From: Pseudomonas sp. PB101
GTDB taxonomy: Bacteria; Pseudomonadota; Gammaproteobacteria; Pseudomonadales; Pseudomonadaceae
Assembly (NCBI RefSeq): GCF_009764265.1
Contig: NZ_RWIR01000025.1
Span: forward strand, 1 to 52,850
Length of the DNA: 52,850 nt
Direction: 5' to 3'
Positions 10,300 to 18,660 of the stretch are shown here, in pieces (position 1 is the stretch's first letter; each line of letters opens with the position of its first letter). The notes beneath the pieces are model-generated. The model ran no database searches. It was not told the DNA's origin and saw only the letters and a list, made by a program, of their open reading frames with translations. The translations under genes and the position numbers were made by a program.

Positions 10300-10959
10300 A
10301 TGTCTGAAATCTCTCCACTGGTAAAACGATCCCTGGTCGATCAGGCCCTGGATCAACTGCGCCAGCGCATCAACCAGGGTGTCTGGACCGTGGGCCAGCG
10401 GTTGCCCACCGAACCCGAGCTGTCCGCCGAGCTGGGCATCAGCCGCAACACCGTGCGCGAAGCCATGCGCGTGCTGGCGTTTTCCGGGTTGATCGAAATC
10501 CGTCAGGGTGACGGCAGTTATCTGCGGGCGGTGGTCGATCCGCTCGATACCTTGAAGGCGCTGTCCCGTTGCTCCCTTGAGCAGGCCCGGGAAACCCGGC
10601 ACATCCTTGAAGTCGAGGCCATCGGCCTGGCAGCCCTGCGCCGCACCGATGAAGACCTGGTGGCATTGCGCGAGGCCCTGGGTGTCAGCGGCAGCCACTA
10701 CCATGGCGATCTCGATACCTACATCGCCTGCGATCTGGTGTTCCACCGCCGGTTGGTGGACGCCGCGCACAATCCGACCCTCAGCGAGTTGTATCGCTAT
10801 TTCTCCAGCATCGTCGGCGCGCAGTTGCGCCAGACCCTGAGCATCGTCCCGCGCCGTCAGGAAGTGTTCGACCTGCACATCGAATTGCTCGATGCCGTCG
10901 AACAACGCGACCCTGAGCGGGCCAAATCCCTGTCGAGGCAGTTGATCAATGAACCTTGA
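10300..10959 (+). CDS. FadR-type GntR transcriptional regulator
   Basis: Predicted DNA-binding regulator, 219 aa. The N-terminal winged helix-turn-helix covers residues 5-70 (LRQRINQGVWTVGQRLPTEP, then ISRNTVREAMRVL and a DGSYL wing), and the remainder is the all-helical FCD ligand domain with metal-binding-type Asp/His residues (DLDTYIACDLVFHRRLVDAAHN). I chose the ATG at 10300, which has AAAGG nine bases upstream, rather than the TTG 21 bases earlier. The gene overlaps the next gene, a CynX/NimT-family transporter, by 11 bases, so it probably controls that transporter. The effector is unknown. Confidence 0.85.
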   Translation: MSEISPLVKRSLVDQALDQLRQRINQGVWTVGQRLPTEPELSAELGISRNTVREAMRVLAFSGLIEIRQGDGSYLRAVVDPLDTLKALSRCSLEQARETRHILEVEAIGLAALRRTDEDLVALREALGVSGSHYHGDLDTYIACDLVFHRRLVDAAHNPTLSELYRYFSSIVGAQLRQTLSIVPRRQEVFDLHIELLDAVEQRDPERAKSLSRQLINEP

Positions 10960-12259
10960 AACCGATAAGCCGATGCCGCGCAGTGATCTATCCACAGCCC
11001 CGAAACGTTCGGCCGAGCTGGAAGAACTGCTGATCGACGCCGAAGCCGATGACGAACAGGTCCAGCAAACCCACCCGGTTCTACGCCGGCCGTGGCTGTT
11101 GCTGCTGGGCCTGGTTCTGGTGGCGCTGAACTTGCGTCCGGCGCTGTCGAGCATGGCGCCGATGCTCAGTGAAGTGTCGAAGTCCCTTGGCTTGTCTGCA
11201 TCGCAGGCCGGTTTGCTGACGACGCTGCCGGTGCTTTGCCTCGGCCTGTTTGCGCCATTGGCGCCGGTGCTGGCGCGTCGTTTCGGTGCCGAGCGGGTGG
11301 TGCTGGGCATTCTGCTGACCCTGGCGGGCGGGATTATCCTGCGCAGTTCGTTCGGTGAGATCGGCCTGTTTGCCGGCAGCGTGCTCGCCGGTGCCAGCAT
11401 CGGCGTGATCGGCGTGTTGCTGCCAGGCATCGTCAAGCGCGATTTCCCGAAACAGGCCGGGACCATGACCGGCGTCTACACCATGGCCCTGTGCCTGGGC
11501 GCGGCAATGGCGGCGGGTGCGACCGTGCCGCTCAGTGAGCATTTCGATAAAAGCTGGGCGCTGGGCCTGGGCTTCTGGGTCATTCCGGCATTGGTCGCCG
11601 CGCTGTTCTGGTTGCCGCAAGTCGGCCAGAAGCACGGTTCGCACAACGTCGCCTACCGCGTGCGCGGATTATTGCGTGACCCGCTGGCCTGGCAGGTGAC
11701 CCTGTACATGGGCCTGCAATCGTCCCTGGCCTACATCGTGTTCGGCTGGTTGCCGTCGATCCTGATCGGTCGCGGGCTGAGCCCGACCCAGGCCGGCCTG
11801 GTGCTGTCGGGATCGGTAATCGTGCAACTGGTCAGCTCCCTGGCCGCGCCATGGCTGGCGACACGCGGCAAGGATCAGCGCCCGGCGATCGTGATCGTGA
11901 TGGCGCTGACCCTCGCTGGTCTGTTCGGTTGTCTGTATGCGCCGATCGACGGCTTGTGGGGCTGGGCGATCGTGCTGGGGTTGGGACAGGGTGCCACGTT
12001 CAGTCTGGCATTGACCCTGATCGTGCTGCGCTCGCGGGACTCTCATGTCGCGGCGAACCTGTCGAGCATGGCCCAGGGCTTCGGTTACACGTTGGCGTCC
12101 ATGGGGCCGTTCGCAGTCGGTATCGTGCATGACTGGACCGGCGGCTGGACGGCGGTGGGCTGGATCTTCGGCGTTATCGGCCTGGGTGCGATCATCGCCG
12201 GACTGGGTGCCGGACGAGCGCTGTATGTGCAAGTCGACAGTGAGAAAATTCAGCCGTGA
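10949..12259 (+). CDS. MFS transporter, CynX/NimT family
   Basis: Twelve-segment major-facilitator protein, 436 aa. About 45 charged cytoplasmic residues precede the first membrane segment (PWLLLLGLVLVALNLRPALS), whose NLRPA motif followed by two further segments is typical of the CynX/NimT group (cyanate or 2-nitroimidazole transporters). The loop LARRFGAER between segments 2 and 3 matches the family. It overlaps the upstream GntR gene, implying cotranscription and control by it. The substrate cannot be told from the sequence; the family name should not be read as cyanate transport. It converges on the fimbrial operon with only seven bases between stop codons. Confidence 0.8.
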   Translation: MNLETDKPMPRSDLSTAPKRSAELEELLIDAEADDEQVQQTHPVLRRPWLLLLGLVLVALNLRPALSSMAPMLSEVSKSLGLSASQAGLLTTLPVLCLGLFAPLAPVLARRFGAERVVLGILLTLAGGIILRSSFGEIGLFAGSVLAGASIGVIGVLLPGIVKRDFPKQAGTMTGVYTMALCLGAAMAAGATVPLSEHFDKSWALGLGFWVIPALVAALFWLPQVGQKHGSHNVAYRVRGLLRDPLAWQVTLYMGLQSSLAYIVFGWLPSILIGRGLSPTQAGLVLSGSVIVQLVSSLAAPWLATRGKDQRPAIVIVMALTLAGLFGCLYAPIDGLWGWAIVLGLGQGATFSLALTLIVLRSRDSHVAANLSSMAQGFGYTLASMGPFAVGIVHDWTGGWTAVGWIFGVIGLGAIIAGLGAGRALYVQVDSEKIQP

Positions 12260-12266
12260 CGCACGC

Positions 12267-12917
12267 CTATAAATAGACAATCTCCAGGGTCGCGGAACCG
12301 TCGAGTATTGCATCGTCACTCAGGTCCAGCGTCGAGGTGGGGGCAATGATGGTGACGAGAGTGACCCGACTGCTCAGGTTCCGGATCGCGACGGGACCGG
12401 CGGTGCTGCCCGCCACATCGGTGAAGCCCAGATAGCTTCTGGCGGCGATCGGTATGCGGCTGGACCTGGATGAACTCCACGCCCGCCCTCCAGTGGTGGA
12501 GTCGGTTCGATACACCTGCGGCACAGCGTCCACTATGGTGCTGGCGGGATCGAAGTACAGCGAATGCAGACCGATCCTGTTGCCGCTTCGGTCGTAGTTC
12601 AGGCCATAGTAGATCTCACTGTTGACGATGGCCGAGCCTTCGCGGTTGTCGCGCATTTTCAATGCAAAACGGGCAGCTGTGTTGCAGCTGATGTTGAGGT
12701 CGAGGGACTCGTCACGCAGTTGCGTCCTTTTGTCGACGTTCAGGTCCTGCCGGGAGATTTTTCCGTAGTCGACAAGACCGTTGTTGGAAAAGATCGGGGT
12801 GCAGGCGACCGGAGTGATGAGGCCGTTGACTGTCAGGTCCACGGTAGACGCCGCCAGGGCGCAAGTCGCCGCGCTCACCATTAGCGCGACAGTCACGGTC
12901 ATAGGGATACGCTTCAT
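12267..12917 (-). CDS. DUF1120 fimbrial subunit, last gene of the fimbrial operon
   Basis: Secreted pilin-like protein, 216 aa. The start at 12917 gives a signal peptide (MKRIPMTVTVALMVSAATCALA) and an AAGGAA ribosome site; a longer frame upstream to 12968 runs through a hairpin and is unlikely to be translated. The mature protein starts STVDLTVNGLITPVACTP, the DUF1120 pattern, with two cysteines likely forming a disulfide, and ends in the strand LDGSATLEIVYL, suited to chaperone donor-strand exchange. It closely resembles the C-terminal half of the tip-like protein two genes upstream (shared VNSEIYYGLN, YRTDSTT and SYLGFTD). It is probably exported through the usher of this operon. Role as major or minor subunit is unknown. 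Confidence 0.78.
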   Translation of the reverse strand: MKRIPMTVTVALMVSAATCALAASTVDLTVNGLITPVACTPIFSNNGLVDYGKISRQDLNVDKRTQLRDESLDLNISCNTAARFALKMRDNREGSAIVNSEIYYGLNYDRSGNRIGLHSLYFDPASTIVDAVPQVYRTDSTTGGRAWSSSRSSRIPIAARSYLGFTDVAGSTAGPVAIRNLSSRVTLVTIIAPTSTLDLSDDAILDGSATLEIVYL

Positions 12918-12946
12918 CGTTAAATTCCTTTTTGAGAAGAAGGTAT

Positions 12947-12993
12947 AGGTGCTGAACCACCCGTTCATTCAAGTAACGAATGGTTCAGCACCT
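12947..12993 (-). other. Intercistronic hairpin between two fimbrial subunit genes
   Basis: A 13-bp perfect inverted repeat AGGTGCTGAACCA/TGGTTCAGCACCT encloses a 21-base loop with an additional CGTT/AACG pairing. No T-run follows on the minus strand, so it is unlike a simple terminator. It starts seven bases after the stop of the upstream subunit gene and could set the ratio of subunits by protecting the upstream mRNA or by partial termination. Confidence 0.8.
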
Positions 12994-12999
12994 TGGTAC

Positions 13000-13614
13000 T
13001 TAGAGGTATTTCACTTCGAACGTCGCGGAGCCATCAATGGTGACGTCTGTCTTCAGGGTCAGCTCTTTGGCTGGGGCAATGTAGGTGTCGATCTCAAAAT
13101 CAAAGGTGACATCTTTTGCATCAATCGGTGCGCTGCCGCCTGTAGCGGCAACGGACAGAAGCCATCCCGCTTGAGCGTCGCCTGCTTTCACCCAGGTTGT
13201 TCCGCCGTCGTTTGATTTGATTGCGTCCAGCGCAGTTGCCCCTTCTTTGACTTGCACGACTTTGGGGAAAAAGAAGCCCAACTTTTCGTCGTCAGGGGTC
13301 AGACCAAGGCCAAACCAGTCACCAATTGATGTGCCGGGTTGATTGTCAATTGGATTCAGTGCGAACTTGGTCGCAGCATCACAGTTTACGACCAGTTGAA
13401 TCGGATCGGACCCTACCAGCGTATTGATGTCTTGGTTAAGGTCTCCTGACGAGATCTTGCCGATTTCAATGTCACCGCCGCCGGTGAAGGAGGGCGTGCA
13501 AGCGACTGGCGTGATGATGCCTGTAACCGTCAGATCGGTGCTCGACGCTGCGAGAGCAAAAGGTGCAGCACTGATCAGTGCTGTTGTGGTGAGTGCTGCG
13601 AAGTACTTTTTCAT
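13000..13614 (-). CDS. DUF1120 fimbrial subunit, likely major pilin
   Basis: Secreted pilin-like protein, 204 aa, with signal peptide MKKYFAALTTTALISAAPFALA and the DUF1120 start SSTDLTVTGIITPVACTPSF. Cysteines at the start and in VVNCDAATKFAL are positioned for one disulfide. It ends DGSATFEVKYL, a C-terminal strand typical of chaperone/usher subunits. It is the shortest and most divergent of the three DUF1120 proteins here, and the strong hairpin just downstream would favour its mRNA, so I guess it is the main shaft subunit. The base composition of this gene is less GC-rich than the usher, as often seen for abundant pilins. Confidence 0.78.
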   Translation of the reverse strand: MKKYFAALTTTALISAAPFALAASSTDLTVTGIITPVACTPSFTGGGDIEIGKISSGDLNQDINTLVGSDPIQLVVNCDAATKFALNPIDNQPGTSIGDWFGLGLTPDDEKLGFFFPKVVQVKEGATALDAIKSNDGGTTWVKAGDAQAGWLLSVAATGGSAPIDAKDVTFDFEIDTYIAPAKELTLKTDVTIDGSATFEVKYL

Positions 13615-13638
13615 CGGTGAAACTTCCTTGCTGTTGTT

Positions 13639-13688
13639 GACCTTGAATGGCCCGGGGCGCGAGATTGCACCGCGTATTCCACAAGGTC
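13639..13688 (-). other. Inverted repeat between tip-like gene and subunit gene
   Basis: GACCTTG at 13639-13645 pairs with CAAGGTC at 13682-13688, with an inner CGCG/CGCG pairing. It fills the gap between the tip-like gene stop and the next ribosome site. Weaker than the hairpin at 12947-12993 but in the equivalent place. Confidence 0.45.
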
Positions 13689-13697
13689 GGATGGGTG

Positions 13698-14843
13698 TTA
13701 CGGGTAAAGAATTTCGATCGTCCCTGAGCCGTCGAGGTGAACGGCGGTGCTCAGGTCCAGGCTTGTGGTGGGGGCGATGACGGCATCGACCGTCACCGTG
13801 GTGGTGAGGTTCTGGATCCAGGCCGGGCCGGCGGTGCTGGCGGCACTGTCGGTAAAGCCCAGGTAGCTTTTCCCGGCGATCGGTATGGGGTTCGAGCTGG
13901 AGCTGCTCCAGGCCGCGCCCTGGGTGGTGGAGTCGGTCCGGTACACGCGGGCAAAACTGTCCGCGCTGGCGTTGGCGGGATCGACATTCAACGAGTACAG
14001 GCCAATCTTGTTGCCGTGGTTATCCAAGTTCAGCCCGTAGTAAATCTCGCTGTTGACCGTTGCCGTGCCTGGGCGGTTGTCATGCATGACCAGGGCAAAT
14101 TTCGCAGGGGCATCGCAGTCAACCCGCAGGGTTAGATCCTTGGGAGGCAGCCGGGTGCTCTTGTCGGGGTTCAGATCGTTTTTCGATAGCTGGTCGAAAT
14201 CCACCTGGCCACCATTGGACAATTCCACGTTGCACGCGGTGGGCGCGAAACTGGCGCGCAGGGTTATTTCCCTTGAGCGGCCCATAGCGACCGCGTCGAA
14301 CAGACCGCTGGCTTCCCAGACCACGGCATCACGTACCTGCAAGGCTTTTTCCTGCGCCCAGGCCGTCAGTTCCAGTTGCGCCGACAGGCTTTGACCTTGC
14401 ACCGCCACACCGCCCCGAACCGGAACCAGTGCTTGCTGTGGTCGCCAAAGCAGACTCGGAGCGGTTTCTTCGGGTACTTGGCCGACGGCGGAAATCAGGC
14501 CCAGGTCCACTGCTTGCCCATCGAGCTGGGCCTCACTCATGCGCAGGGCATAGCTGCCGTGTTCGGCAAAGCGAAAGCGCTCGGCGGTCGCGGCGGCGAT
14601 GGCGCGGTAGAACAGGGTCATGTCAGCGGGTTGGCTGCAGCTCAGGTTCAGGCTCAACCGCTGCACTCCCAGGGTCAGCTCCTGGGAGGCAGGGGTGTGA
14701 AGCGCCCGATTCACGACGCCGAAGTCAACGTCCGGCTGACTCAGGGTGAGTTGGCACTCATCGGCGAACGCCCAGGCCTGTGGCGCAAGTGCGTTCGACA
14801 TCAAGGTGCCGAGTACCAACAGCAGCGGGTGGGAAAGCTTCAT
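13698..14843 (-). CDS. Two-domain DUF1120 fimbrial protein, probable tip adhesin
   Basis: Secreted protein of 381 aa. The start at 14843 gives MKLSHPLLLVLGTLMSNALA as signal peptide and has GAGG nine bases upstream; an ATG nine bases earlier is too close to that site. The N-terminal half (about residues 25-190) has its own two cysteines and a hairpin-rich beta pattern; the C-terminal half (about 195-381) is strongly similar to the 216-aa subunit at 12267-12917, with DFDQLSKNDLNPDK, VNSEIYYGLN, VYRTDSTT and a terminal DGSGTIEILYP strand. A receptor-like domain joined to a pilin domain is the classic tip adhesin layout. Its start lies 12 bases after the usher stop, so translation is probably coupled. 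Binding target unknown. Confidence 0.72.
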   Translation of the reverse strand: MKLSHPLLLVLGTLMSNALAPQAWAFADECQLTLSQPDVDFGVVNRALHTPASQELTLGVQRLSLNLSCSQPADMTLFYRAIAAATAERFRFAEHGSYALRMSEAQLDGQAVDLGLISAVGQVPEETAPSLLWRPQQALVPVRGGVAVQGQSLSAQLELTAWAQEKALQVRDAVVWEASGLFDAVAMGRSREITLRASFAPTACNVELSNGGQVDFDQLSKNDLNPDKSTRLPPKDLTLRVDCDAPAKFALVMHDNRPGTATVNSEIYYGLNLDNHGNKIGLYSLNVDPANASADSFARVYRTDSTTQGAAWSSSSSNPIPIAGKSYLGFTDSAASTAGPAWIQNLTTTVTVDAVIAPTTSLDLSTAVHLDGSGTIEILYP

Positions 14844-14854
14844 GGGGGTCATCC

Positions 14855-17338
14855 TCAAAGGGCCCTGCACTGGGCGGCGGCGGTCTCGTAATACACCTGG
14901 GCATTGGCCTTGGCCGGCAGTTCGAAACGCAGTTCGCAACGCTCGAGCCCCGGTGCGGTTATCCACAGGTCAGGGGTGTCGAGGGCGTTGGGGAGGAACA
15001 CCAGTCCGCCTTCCTGGGCGAGCGTGACGAACTCACCGTTTGCGGTGCTGACCGTCGCGCCACGGGGCAGGGGTAGACCGTTGTCCGTGGTGACTTTGAG
15101 CAGGGCTCGTCGAGTCAACGCGACGCCGAAGTGGACTTTGTCGACGGCTCCACGCCCGGCGGTAACCACGGCCAGTCCGTTGTTGATATCGAGGTTGCGT
15201 GGCAGCGAGCGGGTGTCGACTTCTACCGGACTGCGGCCATAGGCGCTTAATTGAGGAACCACGGCGTGACCTTGCCAGTCAGTCCAGACCGGACCGCTGG
15301 GGGTCGAGACCTTGATCGCGCTTTCGTCGCCAACCGAGAGCAGCGCGAAGGTGTCCCGTACGGCGTATGGCGATAACGTCAGGCCGTCGCCGTGCAGCAC
15401 GACGCCGCCACGGGCGCCCACCTGGTAGCTGGAGCGTTCGGCATCGGAGCGGGTGTAGTTCAAGTCCAGTTGGCTGTAGCGCGGCAGCAGGGAAACCCCC
15501 GCCGAGGACTGCACTTGTTTGTCTCGTGTGTCGTGCTCGACACCGACCCGGTAACTCAGCTGGTCGTTGACCTGTTCGTTCAAGCCGACACCGCTGCGGT
15601 ATTCGCCAGCGGAACTGCGTAGCCAGGTGCGCGCCCGGCGACTTTCACCCAGTGGAATGCTCAAGCTCAGGTAAACGCTGTCGTCGTTGCGTTGGGTGCC
15701 GCTGACTTGCCATTGCGCGCTGGCCGACACCGATACGCCGCCGATCTGCGTGCCCCAGGACGCCAGGGCGCGGCTGCTGTTTTGTCCGTCGAATGTCGTT
15801 GAGTGATTGAGGCCGCTGCTGAACGCGCCAAACCCGGGATGTGACCAGGCCAGCGACAGGCTCTGCTGATCGCGGTAACGCGACTGGCTGCGTTCTGATT
15901 GAGTATCGAACACCGCTTCGGACAGTTCGTGATAGCCGAAGGTCCGGTGCGAGGTTCCGGCAGTGATCGACCACTGCTCACCCAGGCGCTGCGAAACATT
16001 CAGGTCGGCCTGAAGCCCTCTGCCGGCCTGGCGGGTACTCGTATCGGCCGCTTGCAGGGTGGTCTGGATCTGTGTGGCGGGCCCTGGCAGCACGCTCAGG
16101 CCGGCGCCCGCGGCGCGGTAGTCGGCGGCGCCCGTGGCGCCGGTGCTGAGCAGGACATCAGGGTTGAGTGCTGCGCTCCAGCCACCGCTGATCACCCAGG
16201 GTTCGTCGCTCTGTGCTCCGCCGAGATTGCGTACCTGGCCGGCGGCCAGGGAAAAGCCGGGCGTTGGCAGGCCAATACCGAGCATGGCGACAGGGACCGT
16301 GAAGCGTTGCTCGCTGCCATCCGCTTCCTTGACGGTGACTTCAACATCGGAGCGACTGTCGAGCCGACGCACATCACTCAGGGAAAACGGTCCTGCCGGC
16401 ACCACTGTCGAGTGGATCAGCGAACCCTTCTGACGAATTTCGATCCGGGCCTGGCTGCGGGCTATCCCTTCGATGGGATTGCCTCGGCCTTCGACCTGGA
16501 GCGCCTGCTCGGTCATGACCTGCACGCCGGTGATCTGCGCACCGGAAAGTACCGGGTTGTAGAGATTGATCTGGCCTGCTTGAAACACAGTCTCATGGCT
16601 GGCAAAAGTGCGCTGGGCGTAAGCTGCCAGGTGAGCGCTACGCGACTCATCGTTATTCCAGGTATGCACCTGACGACTGCGCACAATCCAGTCTCCGGCA
16701 TTGAAACCGACTTCGGTATTGGCCGAGAGGTAGCGGTTCGATTGATCGCCGTATTGGCTGTGAAGGCTATTGACGTCGTAGTTGAACAGCCCGGCAACAC
16801 CGCCGGTTTGATAACCGGAGATATCCCGGACCACCGGACGTATCCCCTGGGTGGGCACGATCAGGGACAGGCCGAGGTTGGCCGGGTCCTGTTCGATTCG
16901 GGCTTGCGGCCAGGTGGCGAGTACATCGAAACAGCCTTTGTCGTTGGCCGGAACCGATGGCTCGCTCAGGTTCGCCGCATCGAGCAGGGCGCGGTCAAGG
17001 CACAGGTCGCCCTCCCGGTTGAACGTGACGTCGACCCGGCCACGGCGCAGGCCATTGACCGTGAGGGTGATCGGGTGTCGGCCAGCGGTGAAGTTCGGTG
17101 CGGCCAGCAGTTGGGTTGCGAGACTGGGATCGATACCGCGTTGACTCAGCATTTTCTGGTCGAACGAAGCAGGCAACGCAGCTGCATTGACGTCTTTCGC
17201 ATTGGCCTGGAGCCCTGTCAGCACGTTGCCCAGCAGCAAAACCATGCCGGTCCGGACTCGCGACGGATAAGGGTACGTGCTGGCCGACCGAATCGCAGGC
17301 ATGGCTTTGCCATCACGGTATTTCAATACGGTGTTCAT
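14855..17338 (-). CDS. Fimbrial outer-membrane usher (FimD/PapC family)
   Basis: Outer-membrane assembly pore, 827 aa from the ATG at 17338 (a longer frame reaches 17398 but would put 20 charged residues before the signal peptide). After a long signal region (VRTGMVLLLGNVLTGLQANA) comes the periplasmic N-terminal domain (FTAGRHPITLTVNGLRRGRV), then the 24-strand barrel with plug domain around residues 220-320 (LSDVRRLDSRSDVEVTVKEADG) and two C-terminal domains, ending ELPAKANAQVYYETAAAQCRAL. Cysteine pairs at the N-terminal domain and the extreme C-terminus are conserved features. It receives chaperone-subunit complexes from the genes on both sides. The DUF1120 subunits suggest the Yhc-like (beta) fimbrial group, a family placement from memory. 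Confidence 0.85.
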   Translation of the reverse strand: MNTVLKYRDGKAMPAIRSASTYPYPSRVRTGMVLLLGNVLTGLQANAKDVNAAALPASFDQKMLSQRGIDPSLATQLLAAPNFTAGRHPITLTVNGLRRGRVDVTFNREGDLCLDRALLDAANLSEPSVPANDKGCFDVLATWPQARIEQDPANLGLSLIVPTQGIRPVVRDISGYQTGGVAGLFNYDVNSLHSQYGDQSNRYLSANTEVGFNAGDWIVRSRQVHTWNNDESRSAHLAAYAQRTFASHETVFQAGQINLYNPVLSGAQITGVQVMTEQALQVEGRGNPIEGIARSQARIEIRQKGSLIHSTVVPAGPFSLSDVRRLDSRSDVEVTVKEADGSEQRFTVPVAMLGIGLPTPGFSLAAGQVRNLGGAQSDEPWVISGGWSAALNPDVLLSTGATGAADYRAAGAGLSVLPGPATQIQTTLQAADTSTRQAGRGLQADLNVSQRLGEQWSITAGTSHRTFGYHELSEAVFDTQSERSQSRYRDQQSLSLAWSHPGFGAFSSGLNHSTTFDGQNSSRALASWGTQIGGVSVSASAQWQVSGTQRNDDSVYLSLSIPLGESRRARTWLRSSAGEYRSGVGLNEQVNDQLSYRVGVEHDTRDKQVQSSAGVSLLPRYSQLDLNYTRSDAERSSYQVGARGGVVLHGDGLTLSPYAVRDTFALLSVGDESAIKVSTPSGPVWTDWQGHAVVPQLSAYGRSPVEVDTRSLPRNLDINNGLAVVTAGRGAVDKVHFGVALTRRALLKVTTDNGLPLPRGATVSTANGEFVTLAQEGGLVFLPNALDTPDLWITAPGLERCELRFELPAKANAQVYYETAAAQCRAL

Positions 17339-17473
17339 GAGGTTCACTTGGGTTCTGTCCGGGTGCCGGCGCGATCCGCTACGGTTCCCGTCACACATGT
17401 GGCGACGGCAAAGTTGGCCGTCACGTTGAGAACTCGACGCCTGCCTTTCTATGCAGGGCGCTATGGATGCTGG

Positions 17474-18202
17474 CTAGAGGGCGAGCGGTGCGTCATAGGC
17501 TGGCACCGCAAAGCCATAGACGGTCGCCGGATGAATTCGAACCTGGGCGGCAGCCTTTGCAGAAACCGCAACGCTGATCTGGTCACCGGGCAGTACGTAG
17601 GTCCGCGGGAGCATCGCAGCGTTGCCGGAGGGCAGCAGTTGTACTTCCTGAGCCAGTCGCACGACATAAGGTGTTTCGTTGCGTACGGTCAGTTGACCAT
17701 CCTGCAGCGACCATTTCAGATCGGTCCACGGTGTGCGGTTGAGCGCCAGGCCTGCGGGGTGAAGGATGATCGGCAGGTTCTGGCGCACCGTCACGCCCAC
17801 ACGGGCATGCCCGGCTTCGGCGGCCGGCTTGTTCTGGGGGATGCCTTCAAAGATCACCCGCTTCAAACGCTGTGTGAGCAGGGGTTTTTCCGACTGCAGG
17901 ATAAAACGCACCAATTGCGTTTTGGAGGCTTCAACGCGCGCCAGTGGCGGCGTCACGAACACCAGTGACTCGGCATCTTCGGGAATGTTTTCGATGGTGA
18001 TGTGCAGCAGTGCCAGGCTGGCATCGGTGTTGGTCACGGATACGGCGGTTTCGCCGGTTGCTTCATTGACGATGACCACGGAGGTGTCGGGCACCATGCC
18101 GTCGGCGTAGGCCGGTGCAGTCAGTAACAGGGCGCACGCGCCGATCCCCGTATGGGTCAGGCGGCGCACTTGCTTCAACAATGTCGTCTTGATGTTTCTC
18201 AT
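17474..18202 (-). CDS. Periplasmic fimbrial chaperone (PapD family)
   Basis: Two-domain immunoglobulin-like chaperone, 242 aa, first gene of the fimbrial operon. The start at 18202 gives a signal peptide ending LLLTAPAYA; the frame is open to 18304 but no ribosome site supports an earlier start, while GGA lies eight bases before this one. Typical family features are visible: a G1 donor strand region with alternating hydrophobics (ASKTQLVRFILQS), the substrate-binding arginine and VRQNLPIILHPAGLAL, and a C-terminal domain with TVRNETPYVVRL. It would fold the DUF1120 subunits and deliver them to the usher. About 135 bases separate it from the usher gene. Confidence 0.83.
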   Translation of the reverse strand: MRNIKTTLLKQVRRLTHTGIGACALLLTAPAYADGMVPDTSVVIVNEATGETAVSVTNTDASLALLHITIENIPEDAESLVFVTPPLARVEASKTQLVRFILQSEKPLLTQRLKRVIFEGIPQNKPAAEAGHARVGVTVRQNLPIILHPAGLALNRTPWTDLKWSLQDGQLTVRNETPYVVRLAQEVQLLPSGNAAMLPRTYVLPGDQISVAVSAKAAAQVRIHPATVYGFAVPAYDAPLAL

Positions 18203-18660
18203 TGAAAATTCCGGATAAAAGACGCTTGGCATGGCTCGGGATACAAGTAACGCACCGGTTCCGTAAGTACGAATCCAGTGCGCTGTTAATGGTGTCGTAC
18301 TCATGCAGTCGATAGCCTGTCAGTGAGTGAACTTAGTTCTGTGCAGGTACGACGGACTATTTGGTGCGGGGAAATTTAGCGGGATGGCGCAGCGGAATGA
18401 ATACAACTAATACGAAAGGACGGCGGGGCGTGTATGAATAAGTATTGCGGACTACGTAGCGTTTTCTATGGTTTGTAGTTTTGCTGTGTAGTCTCTTTTG
18501 CGCTGCGGCGTAGGAAGCATCTGATTGTTAAATGGGCAAAGGGAAATCCCTTTGAATACATTGAGGAGGCGGAGCTGGAATATTATCGGAGGTGTTGTGG
18601 AAGTAGGAATAACGGCGCTATTTTCCGCGCTTTCTCCCTACCAACAGGAGGTATCCCACA
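18203..18660. promoter_or_regulatory. Divergent control region between fimbrial operon and response regulator
   Basis: This 458-base gap is distinctly AT-richer than its surroundings and holds no supported gene. It contains a perfect 18-bp palindrome, CAAAGGGA-AA-TCCCTTTG, at 18537-18554, and a shorter CTACGTAG palindrome near 18453. A strong AGGAGGT ribosome site for the response regulator is at 18646-18652. No sigma-70 promoter or RcsB-box is convincing to me on either strand. Confidence 0.55.

Noticed and set aside
12918..12968. Extended N-terminus of the 216-aa fimbrial subunit
   Set aside because: The extra 17 residues would be encoded inside the intercistronic hairpin and would bury the signal peptide; AAGGAA supports the later start.
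18203..18660. RcsB box in the fimbrial control region
   Set aside because: No sequence close to the enterobacterial RcsB site was found; the palindrome at 18537-18554 is different.
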